This document shows, in pieces, positions 8,954 through 17,167 of a DNA stretch of 64,000 bases (position 1 is the stretch's first letter; every line of letters begins with the position of its first letter). This DNA is from UBA1141 sp963665155. Its GTDB lineage: Bacteria > Chloroflexota > Dehalococcoidia > Lucifugimonadales > UBA3495. Location: NCBI GenBank assembly GCA_963665155.2, contig OY761986.2, positions 1,674,001 to 1,738,000 on the forward strand, in the 5' to 3' direction. Under the pieces are notes generated by a model. That model saw only the letters and a list, made by a program, of their open reading frames with translations, did no database searches and was not told where the DNA came from. The translations under genes and the position numbers were made by a program.

Positions 8954-9874
8954 ATGGATCAAGCGATTAGTTCTTTTTTGCAGCACCTTATTGTCGAAAA
9001 AGGATTTTCAAACAACACTTCTCAGGCATATCGCAACGACCTGTCCCAGTTTTGGAATTTCCTGCAAGATCGACAAAACGGTAACGGCAATGGCAATGGC
9101 CAATACAATTGGGCGGTTGTGAACCTAGATACCCTAAACGACTACATTGTCGAGCTGAGGGCCCCCAAAGGATACCGCGACACCACCACTGCTCGCAAAG
9201 TTGCCGCAATTCGTTCTTTCTTCGGATTCCTCTTCGAGAACGGGAACATTAACGCAGACCCCACCGAGTCATTGGGTTCCCCCCGGGTTGGCCGTTCTCT
9301 CCCCAAGTATCTGTCGAAAGAAGAGGTGGCTTCTTTGCTGAACACAGCCTACCAAGCTGGCGGCAATGAAGCGCAACGCGATGCCACGATCCTTGAAATG
9401 CTATATGCCACCGGTCTTAGGGTCGGTGAATTGGTTTCCTTAAACGTCATGGACGTCGACCTCCAAGAGTCTTACATAAGGTGTTGGGGGAAGGGCTCCA
9501 AAGAGCGGATCGTGCATATCTACCCCAAGGCACTGCGGGAACTGAAAAACTACTTGGGCCAGGCAAGGGTCGCCTTGATTGGCCGCCGCAAAGCCGAGAC
9601 CGCTATGTTTGTGAACCACCGTGGGAAACGATTGACCCGGCAGTGGATCTGGAACATCATGAAAACTTACGGAGAAAAGGCGGGCATCCAGCAGCGCATC
9701 ACACCGCACACGCTTCGCCACAGCTTCGCCACCCACCTGCTGCAGAACGGCGCATCCCTGCGGCACGTCCAGGAGCTCTTGGGGCACTCAAGCATCTCCA
9801 CCACCCAGGTATACACTCACGTGACTGGGACCCAATTGCACGAAGAGTTTGAAAAGAGTCATCCGCGGGCCTGA
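8954..9874 (+). CDS. tyrosine recombinase, XerC/XerD type
   Basis: Site-specific recombinase, 306 residues from ATG 8954 (AAAGGA 9-14 bp upstream). N-terminal SAM-like core-binding domain FLQHLIVEKGFSNNTSQAYR, then the catalytic domain with all expected residues: Arg in ATGLRVGE, Lys in GKGSKERIV, HTLRHSFATHLL (His-x-x-Arg), LGHSSISTTQVYTHV (His and the nucleophilic Tyr). It looks like a housekeeping Xer that resolves chromosome dimers rather than a phage integrase, because no mobile cargo is adjacent. A short NGNGNGNG run (near residue 45) comes from a hexanucleotide repeat. Confidence 0.92.
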   Translation: MDQAISSFLQHLIVEKGFSNNTSQAYRNDLSQFWNFLQDRQNGNGNGNGQYNWAVVNLDTLNDYIVELRAPKGYRDTTTARKVAAIRSFFGFLFENGNINADPTESLGSPRVGRSLPKYLSKEEVASLLNTAYQAGGNEAQRDATILEMLYATGLRVGELVSLNVMDVDLQESYIRCWGKGSKERIVHIYPKALRELKNYLGQARVALIGRRKAETAMFVNHRGKRLTRQWIWNIMKTYGEKAGIQQRITPHTLRHSFATHLLQNGASLRHVQELLGHSSISTTQVYTHVTGTQLHEEFEKSHPRA

Positions 9875-10228
9875 TAGGCCAGCGGGCTAGGTTAGGAGGG
9901 AAGCACGGCGGTGGTTGAAAAAAGCCACCGCCGTGCTTTTGGGTACTGGGATCCGAAATCCGCCTGGCCGCATCAAAGCCGAAACTCCGACCTTATACAA
10001 ATCCTGGGAGTCAAGACACGTTCTTCGACCTTGGAGGTGTTAAATGGTGGCAAAGGCAAGGTCCAAGCCAAAAGGCCGATGGGTCAGCGAAATACATTCT
10101 AGGGGCATATAAAATCCCCTACCTTTTTAGGGCAATAGCTGTTATAGTTAATCCGTCGACCCGGCTGATCCGGGTGACCATCCGGCCTTTAGCCGATGCC
10201 ACTCCCACCCCTGTGGAGGAGATAGTCC
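9875..10228. other. intergenic and leader region upstream of the tail-anchored protein gene
   Basis: After the xer terminator there is a second hairpin (TAGGGGCATATAAAATCCCCTA, about 10100-10121), then a TATAGT-like hexamer near 10143 and a GC hairpin ACCCGGCTGATCCGGGT (10159-10175) in the leader of the next gene. I could not match the leader to a known riboswitch class. Confidence 0.4.
9899..9940 (+). terminator. rho-independent terminator after xer
   Basis: AAGCACGGCGGTGG pairs with CCACCGCCGTGCTTTT across a 10-nt loop, about 25 bp past the stop codon, ending in a T run. This is the clearest terminator in the window. Confidence 0.92.
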
Positions 10229-10645
10229 ATGCCTGGTAGAGCTCGCCGGGTAGCGTCAGGCCAGGCGCAGCTCGGTCGCCGAAGAAAACGCCAGCAGTCT
10301 CGGCCAGAAGATGGCCAAACTGCTGTGTCCGAAACTAACACGGAAGAAGAGAGCGTCCAGCAGGAAACAGACGAGGTCACTGCCGTAGCGGAATTCCCCG
10401 TCCTAGACGCGCCTGAAGCGCCCACACCTCCGGCGCGACAAACACCCAGGCCTCCCAGACCCGTTCGCCCCAGTCCTGTTGCGGACCGGTCGCCCGATGC
10501 CGAATTATCACTGGCACGACGCGGCGGCAGGGGAAGAAGGGAGCGCCTGACAGTCCAAACCAATATCGGTGGCGAGATAAGGCGTATACTTGCCATGTCT
10601 GCTACCGTTCTGGCTGGCATCATCGTCTTGGGAATTGTTCTTTAG
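10229..10645 (+). CDS. small basic protein with C-terminal membrane anchor, unknown function
   Basis: 138 residues with a good ribosome-binding site (GGAGGAG about 8 bp before ATG). Residues 1-25 are strongly basic (GRRRKRQQSR), the middle is an acidic then proline-rich low-complexity linker (PTPPARQTPRPPRP), and the last ~20 residues (ILAMSATVLAGIIVLGIVL) form one hydrophobic helix. The arrangement suggests a tail-anchored cytoplasmic protein that could touch nucleic acid or ribosomes through its basic part, but no family was recognised. It is 34 bp upstream of uvrC and probably in the same transcript. Confidence 0.7.
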   Translation: MPGRARRVASGQAQLGRRRKRQQSRPEDGQTAVSETNTEEESVQQETDEVTAVAEFPVLDAPEAPTPPARQTPRPPRPVRPSPVADRSPDAELSLARRGGRGRRERLTVQTNIGGEIRRILAMSATVLAGIIVLGIVL

Positions 10646-10679
10646 CCATTTCGATTTAGATATCCCTGTATAGATATTC

Positions 10680-12548
10680 ATGGCTCTACCCCTTATTGAA
10701 CAGCGGTTACGGCTAACCCCCGAGCGCCCGGGCGTTTACATGATGAAGGACGCTCGGGATACGGTATTGTATGTGGGCAAAAGCAGTGTGCTGCGGAACC
10801 GCGTCCGGACTTACTTTGCCTCGCCCGCGGGCCAGATTCCCAAAATCCGCAGGATGATGGGCCAAGTCCACGACTTCGAGTACATTGTTACTGACTCGGA
10901 AGCCGAGGCGCTGATCCTGGAAAATACCCTCATCAAGCGGTACCGGCCTCGTTACAATGCTCGCCTGAAAGACGACAAGACCTACCCCTTCCTGAAGATC
11001 GACCTCACCGAGGAGTTCCCTCGTGTCTACATTACCCGCAAGGTATCCAAAGACGGCGCCAGATACTTCGGCCCGTTCGCCAGCGCTGGATCGGTGCGGA
11101 AGACCATGGACCTAGTAAAACGGCTGTTCCCCTACCGTTCATGCACCAAGAAAATCACCGGGGTCGACCCTCGGCCATGCCTGGAATATTACATCAACCG
11201 GTGTGTGGCCCCCTGCTCCGGCCACGCCAGCGCCGAGGAATACGCCAAGGTGATCCAGCAGGTAGTCCTGTTCATGGAAGGTGATACCGAAGCTGTCACC
11301 AGCGACCTTCGCACTAACATGGAGCAGGCTTCGGAAAGCCTTGAGTTCGAGCGCGCCGCCGTCCTGCGCGACCGGATACGCAGTGTGGAACGGGTGGAAG
11401 AAGAGCAACGAATAAAGGTTGACTCCAACCCCATCAGCGATATGGACGTGATGGCGGTAGAGCAAGGCACCAACGAGTCTTGGGTGGAAGTATTCTTTGT
11501 TCGCCACAACAAGCTGATCGGCCGAGACCATTTTTTCATGGAAGGGACTCAGGACGATTCCCCCGGCCTGGTATTGGGCCAGTTCATCAAGCAGTATTAC
11601 AGCAACGCTCCGGTGGTGCCACCCAATGTTTTGGTGCAACACCCGTTGGAAGACGGCGAGTTGATTAACGACTGGCTGCGCGGCCTCAGAGGAGGCGCGG
11701 TCCGGCTGTTCCGCCCTCAACGTGGCGTGCACAAACGACTGATGGACGTCGTCGCCGAAAATGCCGCTCAGGGCCTAGCCCAGCATCAAATCAAGTGGTT
11801 GGCTAATGTGGATGCGCTGAAGCGGGCTATGTCGGAACTGGAGGAAGAACTTAGCCTTCCGGCGTCTCCATACCGCATGGAGTGTTACGACATCTCCCAC
11901 ATCCAAGGCACCAACACAGTGGCCAGCATGGTGGTGTTCGAGGACGGGAAACCCAAGACGGCTCATTACCGCCGGTTCAAAATGAAAACCGTCGAGGGAG
12001 TTGACGACTTTGAAAGCATGCGGGAGGTGTTGCGGCGCCGGTTCAAGCGCCTGGCGCAAAGCCGGGCCTCAAAACTAAAGGACGGCTACGACACTGCGGA
12101 GGCCGAAAACGACACCTGGGGGATTCTGCCCGACTTGGTGCTCATCGACGGTGGCAAAGGGCAGCTTTCCGCAGCCTTGGAAGTGTTGTTGGAGTTGGGT
12201 ATGGACGATATCCCTCTGGCATCGTTGGCCAAGGAAAATGAGTGGCTTTATGTGCCCCATACTCCGGAACCGATAATCCTACCGCGGGACTCCCAAGCGT
12301 TGTACTTGGTCCAGCGTATGCGGGATGAAGCCCACCGCTTCGCCATCACGTTTCACCGCAACCTGCGCAGCAAGAGCAGCCTGCGTTCGCCCATCGATAT
12401 GGTGACGGGCATCGGCCCCAAACGGAAACGGATGCTGATGCGCCGGTTCGGCACCTTGCAAGGTATCAAAAAAGCATCTTTGGACGACCTCGCCGCCGTC
12501 CCCGGCATGACACGATCCCTGGCCCTCCGCCTCAAGCAGACGATCTAG
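10680..12548 (+). CDS. uvrC: excinuclease ABC subunit C
   Basis: Dual-incision nuclease of nucleotide excision repair; acts with UvrA-UvrB. 622 residues, typical length. N-terminal GIY-YIG nuclease (PGVYMMKDARDTVLYVGKS), the YKRYRPRYNARLKDDKTYP region, a UVR motif around residue 200-240 (LEFERAAVLRDRI), the RNase H-like 5' nuclease domain (YDISHIQGTNTVASMVVF, LVLIDGGKGQL), and a helix-hairpin-helix C-terminus (VTGIGPKRKRMLMRRFG, LAAVPGM). No disrupted motifs. The start ATG at 10680 lacks a strong Shine-Dalgarno, fitting coupling to the small gene before it. Confidence 0.97.
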   Translation: MALPLIEQRLRLTPERPGVYMMKDARDTVLYVGKSSVLRNRVRTYFASPAGQIPKIRRMMGQVHDFEYIVTDSEAEALILENTLIKRYRPRYNARLKDDKTYPFLKIDLTEEFPRVYITRKVSKDGARYFGPFASAGSVRKTMDLVKRLFPYRSCTKKITGVDPRPCLEYYINRCVAPCSGHASAEEYAKVIQQVVLFMEGDTEAVTSDLRTNMEQASESLEFERAAVLRDRIRSVERVEEEQRIKVDSNPISDMDVMAVEQGTNESWVEVFFVRHNKLIGRDHFFMEGTQDDSPGLVLGQFIKQYYSNAPVVPPNVLVQHPLEDGELINDWLRGLRGGAVRLFRPQRGVHKRLMDVVAENAAQGLAQHQIKWLANVDALKRAMSELEEELSLPASPYRMECYDISHIQGTNTVASMVVFEDGKPKTAHYRRFKMKTVEGVDDFESMREVLRRRFKRLAQSRASKLKDGYDTAEAENDTWGILPDLVLIDGGKGQLSAALEVLLELGMDDIPLASLAKENEWLYVPHTPEPIILPRDSQALYLVQRMRDEAHRFAITFHRNLRSKSSLRSPIDMVTGIGPKRKRMLMRRFGTLQGIKKASLDDLAAVPGMTRSLALRLKQTI

Positions 12549-12931
12549 GATTCGACGGAAGTATGTCTTCTTCGGGGCGCTAGCTAGCGCGGGTAGAATT
12601 TTATCCTCCCCCTGCTGATTACGGCTACGTTTTTCTTGTGACTCGGCGATAGCCCCTTCCCCTACTCAAACGCCCTTCCGGGATCATGGTATCGGAAGAG
12701 GACAGCTAACCCAGTGCGGCGGTTTAGGTATACCTACCGCTTCCAATGACAACCATCCTCTACACTTAGCTTTGGTCGCCTATTGATACACTTTGATCCG
12801 CCCAGGTTGATAATGGGTCACTCGAGGAGTACCATGCCAACTACTCTTTACGGCGATCCGACCTCCGATCCACAGGCAATTCTACGCTAACTTTTGGCAC
12901 ACTAACTCTTAGAAGGGAAATGGTGTAGCGC
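12549..12931. other. intergenic region after uvrC
   Basis: Contains the palindrome GCGCTAGCTAGCGC (about 12577-12590) and a hairpin-forming GCGGTTTAGGTATACCTACCGC (about 12719-12740). Either could end uvrC transcription or act as an operator for the next gene. No gene is supported. Confidence 0.45.
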
Positions 12932-13819
12932 ATGGTAAAGGTATCCATAACCCTCCCTAACGCTGCTCAAATAACCCTCGAATCCGAAGAGTCCGAAGTA
13001 ATCCAACAAGGGGTATTAATGGCGTTGCGAGACCTGGCAAGGGACTTGATGCAGTCCATTCCAGATTCCACAACGCACAACGGCCAGCCTGGCGCCTCAC
13101 AAATTAGCGGTAGTGTAATAAACGAGGAAGTGGACCGTGCCAGCCCACAACCCGTTACAAATGTAGTTCAACAAGTTGAAGTTGGGATTGTGAATACAAC
13201 CGGTACACCACCGGCGCAACAGCAGCCTGCTGTATCGTTGCCGGACCCGTCTTTGCCCACAGCGCCATTTATTGCGGACACGATGATAGTAGCTGGCACC
13301 TCTGAACCTCAGGCAACAACCCCCCCAGGTTTGCCCACGGGTCCCGCCCAAGTATCTCCAAGCGCTCCCGACTACAGCCAAAGCCCTACGCCCAAACAGG
13401 CCGGGACCGTCGACGAGAGCGTCGCGGCAGAGCCTGAATTAGGGGGCGGCGGTGGCAGTCCAACTCCAACATCGGCTGATAAAACGACCGCCGTCGGGTC
13501 AGAAACAGTGACAGGTGAAACGGCGAGCGAGGCCAATAACCAGTTCGCCCGGTTTTGCGCTGATGCCACTCCCTTGGGGGACATGCGTAAGGTAGTGGTG
13601 GCCGCCGAAGGAGCAAAACGGTTTCTAGACATGCCCAGCGTAGACACCACAGACCTAGCGAGGTTGTTCGAGATTGCCGGCTGGCACAGCCCCCACAATT
13701 TTACTCAAACCCTCCGCAACGCCGCCCGGGATAAATATCGTTGGCTGGAAAGAGTGCCGGGGCGTGCCGGGCGCTATTCCGCAACCGATCTGGGCCGTTC
13801 GGTAACAATGGCGGAGTAA
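12932..13819 (+). CDS. hypothetical protein with disordered middle and folded C-terminal domain
   Basis: 295 residues, no family recognised. An N-terminal ~40-residue segment (MVKVSITLPNAAQITLESEE) is followed by about 150 residues rich in Pro, Thr, Gln and Gly (for example GGGGGSPTPTS), and then a compact C-terminal domain of ~90 residues (FARFCADATPLGDMRKVVVA to the end), whose pattern of helices and the GRYSATDLGRSV ending looks like a winged-helix or similar small DNA/protein-binding fold. Base composition matches the neighbours. Start ATG 12932 follows AGAAGGGAAATGG at a loose distance. Function not inferable. Confidence 0.65.
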   Translation: MVKVSITLPNAAQITLESEESEVIQQGVLMALRDLARDLMQSIPDSTTHNGQPGASQISGSVINEEVDRASPQPVTNVVQQVEVGIVNTTGTPPAQQQPAVSLPDPSLPTAPFIADTMIVAGTSEPQATTPPGLPTGPAQVSPSAPDYSQSPTPKQAGTVDESVAAEPELGGGGGSPTPTSADKTTAVGSETVTGETASEANNQFARFCADATPLGDMRKVVVAAEGAKRFLDMPSVDTTDLARLFEIAGWHSPHNFTQTLRNAARDKYRWLERVPGRAGRYSATDLGRSVTMAE

Positions 13820-13938
13820 CGAAGGGCTCATTAGCCTCTTCCTGCCAGGCCTCTACCCTTGGGTTAGTCGTGTTAGGGATTATTTGGTTGTAAAATGGAT
13901 GCTAAACTCAAGCAAATCACAACCAGAAGCGTAATATT

Positions 13939-14168
13939 ATGGCCAGCTTAACCGTAAACAACATCCCAGAAGATATGTTGGTCCTCCTACGGGAGTGAGT
14001 TAAACGTCATCATCGCTCCCTACAAGGCGAGTTGATGCTTATTCTGGAGGAGGCAATTGCGCCTACAAAGCTGTCTTTAGACCAGTGCAAAAACGGGTGG
14101 GGGAGTTGGCAATCAGGACAGGCGATGATGCTACCGGATGGATCAGGGAGTTCCGGGATGCCCGCTAA
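13939..14168 (+). pseudogene. relic of a FitA/VapB-type ribbon-helix-helix antitoxin
   Basis: From ATG 13939 the translation MASLTVNNIPEDMLVLLRE matches the N-terminus of FitA-like antitoxins, then a TGA (13996-13998) interrupts, after which the same frame continues VKRHHRSLQGELMLILEEA, the rest of the ribbon-helix-helix. A second lesion shifts the frame near 14080: the typical antitoxin tail IREFRDAR ends at TAA 14166-14168 in another frame. A CGA-to-TGA change would explain the stop, since arginine is common there. No PIN toxin follows, so this is a solitary decayed antitoxin. Confidence 0.75.
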
Positions 14169-14292
14169 AGTGGTCGATGACGCTGCCACGTGATCGGGTA
14201 GGTGAACGGGTAGGTGGTAGGGCAAAACGCCGGTTGGCTAAATCGCCTGGATAACAATAATAATAATAGAAAACGAGGACTCTATAGGTTTT

Positions 14293-15039
14293 ATGGAAAT
14301 CATCAAACAAGCTCCCGCTAGGGCCATGGCGATCACCCCTCATCCTGACGACTGCGAAGGCGGTTGCGGAGGCACTTTGGCCAAGTGGGTTAAAGAGTCG
14401 GGGACCGAAGTTTGCGTCGTTATGTGTACCAACGGCGATAAAGGCACTTCGGACCGAAATATGAACCCAGCCAAATTGGCGACCATCAGGGAGGAGGAGC
14501 AGCGGAATGCTTCTGCCGTCTTGGGGGTGAAGGACGTGGTATTCCTGGCCCACCCCGATGGCGGCTTGGAAGACACCCCTTTGTTTCGCAGCCAACTAGT
14601 TCGGGAGATACGCAGGTTTAAGCCCGACTTGATTCTGTGTATCGACCCCTATCGCAGCACTAGTCACACACACCGCGACCACCGCAAGAGTGGACAAGGG
14701 GCCGTTGACGCCGCCTTCTCCTACGCTTGGAGTTACTTGCATTTCCCGGAGCAGATCGCGGATGAGGGTTTCGAACCCCACCGGGTTTCGGAGGCTTATC
14801 TCTGGGGCACAGAGGACGCCGACGTATTCATTGATGTGGGTGATTATATGCAGGCCAAAGCGGACTCTCTCACCGCCCACGTCAGCCAGATGTCTTCGAG
14901 GCCGTCCAAAGAAAGATTTGATTGGATCCGCGAGAGTTGCGCCCGCCAGGGGAAATCCGTGGGGTTGGCTTACGCAGAGGGTTTTCGCCGCATATCTTTT
15001 GATCTAGATTCCTTGGCTTCTAGATTCATGCAGTCCTAG
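14293..15039 (+). CDS. PIG-L/LmbE family deacetylase
   Basis: Predicted zinc-dependent N-acetyl-sugar deacetylase of the LmbE/BshB/MshB family, 248 residues. The zinc motif is ITPHPDDCEGGCGG near residue 13, with the second site at SHTHRDHRKSGQ (about 120-130). The family removes acetyl groups from GlcNAc linked to inositol, malate or other aglycones, in thiol cofactor or glycolipid synthesis. The substrate here is unknown and no ligase or thiol biosynthesis partner is adjacent. The Shine-Dalgarno is weak (GAGGA about 15 bp before the ATG). Confidence 0.88.
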   Translation: MEIIKQAPARAMAITPHPDDCEGGCGGTLAKWVKESGTEVCVVMCTNGDKGTSDRNMNPAKLATIREEEQRNASAVLGVKDVVFLAHPDGGLEDTPLFRSQLVREIRRFKPDLILCIDPYRSTSHTHRDHRKSGQGAVDAAFSYAWSYLHFPEQIADEGFEPHRVSEAYLWGTEDADVFIDVGDYMQAKADSLTAHVSQMSSRPSKERFDWIRESCARQGKSVGLAYAEGFRRISFDLDSLASRFMQS

Positions 15040-15079
15040 CCACTGCATTCATCCAGAACCGTTAGAATCACCCGGAGTG

Positions 15080-15910
15080 TCAGCCGCCCGATTGGTAGGT
15101 GGAGTTTCCGTTGCACCGGCGGCCCGGAAACTCCACTCCTTCTTGGGTAAACAGTACCCCTTGGGCTCGCATCATAGACGTGGTGTTACTCCTGCAGATA
15201 GCTCGCAACACGTTGGACACGATCCCAGTATTCTTTCGCACCGTCTTTCTCGGCGCCGCCACCACCTTCCGAGCGCAATCCGCCAGCAATCCCCATCCAG
15301 GAGGGAGCAGCCTTCGGTTGACTACATTCGCAGGAGCGATGATGTAGTGGTAATCGGCAATACCCATGAAGCGGTCGTCGTGGAACTTGATGCTATAAGA
15401 GGCTAGGCGATTATCGTAGGAATTCTCGTTCCTGACCATCCTACGGTATACCGTTAGTGCATGGCGGTAAGCTGGAACTTCTCGCCACGCCTCCGAGCAC
15501 TCGCTCCTAGCAAAGGACGCAGCTTGGATCAAGGTGTCCCGGGCCAGTTCCGTGCGGGTCGAGTACTGCCGCTTTTGGCCCTTAAATTTAACCAGGTCTT
15601 CCCTGGTATGATTGTCCCTGGCAAAGTCGGAGCGAGAAGCCTTGACCTCGCCCACATAGACCGTGTTGCCTGGCCCCACCGCTGCGAGGTCAACTACACG
15701 ACCGCTGGGTCCCTCCAGACGCACTTCCACTCCGATATTCCTGCATTGGGCCACATTGTAGAGCCACTCCCAAGCCGCCCATTTTAGCCGGTAGGTTAAC
15801 TGAGATTCATTGTCCCGCTTGAAAGGCATTCCTACGATCTCAATTTGGCCAATCTCAATTTTGGCGATAGTTTCCGGTGGGCCGCCGTCATTAGATCCCA
15901 TCTCCTGCAT
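15080..15910 (-). CDS. PD-(D/E)XK nuclease-like protein, MmcB-related
   Basis: 276 residues. RVVDLAAVGPGNTVYVGEVK (71-90) followed by ASRSDFARDN gives the catalytic pattern Asp74...Glu88-x-Lys90 of restriction-endonuclease-like nucleases; EVKASRSDF closely resembles the MmcB family of DNA-repair-associated proteins. The N-terminal helix LTYRLKWAAWEWL precedes it. The C-terminal ~60 residues (after LLADCARKVV) look unconserved. Start ATG 15910 is preceded by GAGGA; 15901 is an alternative. Likely a DNA-processing enzyme, not confirmed. It stands alone on the minus strand beside two broken genes. Confidence 0.6.
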   Translation of the reverse strand: MQEMGSNDGGPPETIAKIEIGQIEIVGMPFKRDNESQLTYRLKWAAWEWLYNVAQCRNIGVEVRLEGPSGRVVDLAAVGPGNTVYVGEVKASRSDFARDNHTREDLVKFKGQKRQYSTRTELARDTLIQAASFARSECSEAWREVPAYRHALTVYRRMVRNENSYDNRLASYSIKFHDDRFMGIADYHYIIAPANVVNRRLLPPGWGLLADCARKVVAAPRKTVRKNTGIVSNVLRAICRSNTTSMMRAQGVLFTQEGVEFPGRRCNGNSTYQSGG

Positions 15911-15977
15911 TTAGTTTTTTTCCTCGTCATACGGCTCTGGTTTCATCAACGTTATCAGGCATTATTGGGCCGTTGAT

Positions 15978-17005
15978 TCAATCGACCGAGGAATCCTGAA
16001 GCTGCCTGATGATTTTGCGAATTTGGGCCTCTTCAGGGAGTGAGCACGTACTAACAGCGAAATTTACCTCGTCCAATAAACCACCGTAACGCTGTAGGAA
16101 TTTACCGGCAATCTCGTCATACTCACCGCTCACAGAGAATGCGTCCAACATTTCATCGCTCACCAACTCGGCCATTTCGGCCCACTCTCCTTGTAGCGAC
16201 ATATGGTGAAGCTGCTGGCCGATTTCTTGAAACCCATGAATTTCCAGAACCGGGAAATAGGTCCTGGTGGAAGCGTAAAACGCTATGCGACGCCTGACCT
16301 CGGCTTGGGCCTCACGAATACTGGAGGCGTTCGGCCCAGTCACAATGAATCCGCCGCCGCTAACGCTTATGGCGGCCGGGTCCTTTCCGGCCTTTTTTGC
16401 CCCTTGGGTCAATCCGGGCCTCACAACCTGCGTGACGTACTCGGCCGATGTCAAGCTATGAAGCATCAGCCCGTCGCTCACCTCTCCGGCGACCCGGCAG
16501 TTGTAGGCATTAACTGCGGCGGTCGAGACTTCGGGATCCCGGTATTGGCTGGGGCCAGGATCGAAGAATGGAGTATTAAGGAAACCTGGTAATGCTGGCC
16601 CTGAAAATCCAGCTTGGTCCCGTTGGCCCAGCAATCCCAAATACAGCGCAATGCTTGAACATATTCCCTGAGCCTTGGACCCGGCGATTCCCAGTGGGTC
16701 GAAAAACGGCGCTCGATGTGCCCTTTAACCTGAGTGCCCAACCCCAAGCGGAAACCCCCGTGGGACAAATCTTGCAGGTCCCGGCTGGTGTTAGCGACCA
16801 CCATCGGAGAGCGTGGAAATGCGATGGCAACTTTGGTTTCCAGTGTAACCCGTGAAGTTGCGGTGGCGGCTATCGCCAGGGGCAGAAACGGGTCATGAGC
16901 GGTTTCGTTGCTGGATACGCCGTCGTAGCCCATGGATTCGGCCCAGGCTGCTTAGGCCGCAACTGCCGCAAGTTCCCGGGAACCCAAACGATAGAAAACA
17001 CGCAT
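15978..17005 (-). pseudogene. broken F420-dependent luciferase-like (LLM class) oxidoreductase
   Basis: A ~340-residue flavin/F420 (LLM) oxidoreductase can be read only with two corrections. From ATG 17005 the frame MRVFYRLGSRELAAVAA meets TAA at 16952-16954, then continues AAWAESMGYDGVSSNETAHD. Near 16575-16580 a one-base loss shifts the frame: the expected NTPFFDPGPSQYRDPEV and AAVNAYNCRVAGEVSDG follow in the other frame to the stop at 15978. Conserved segments (AFPRSPMVVAN, GFRLGLGTQVKGHIERRF) identify the family. Both lesions fall in conserved stretches, so loss of function is likely. Confidence 0.85.
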
Positions 17006-17167
17006 GCCAACGCCCTCGGCCAAGTTAATCAGGCCCCGTAACCAGGCTCGGTAATCAGGCTCGGTGTGGCCTATCCTAGCGCATAGGAAGAATTCCGGCA
17101 CCCCTTTGGCTACACCGGCTCAAGCGCACTCGGCGGCTTATGCACTCGACGGCTTAATAGAGGAGAT

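Noticed and set aside
8954..9874. Phage or integrative-element integrase
   Set aside because: The gene has XerC/D layout, no attachment-site repeats and no phage genes nearby; more likely a housekeeping recombinase.
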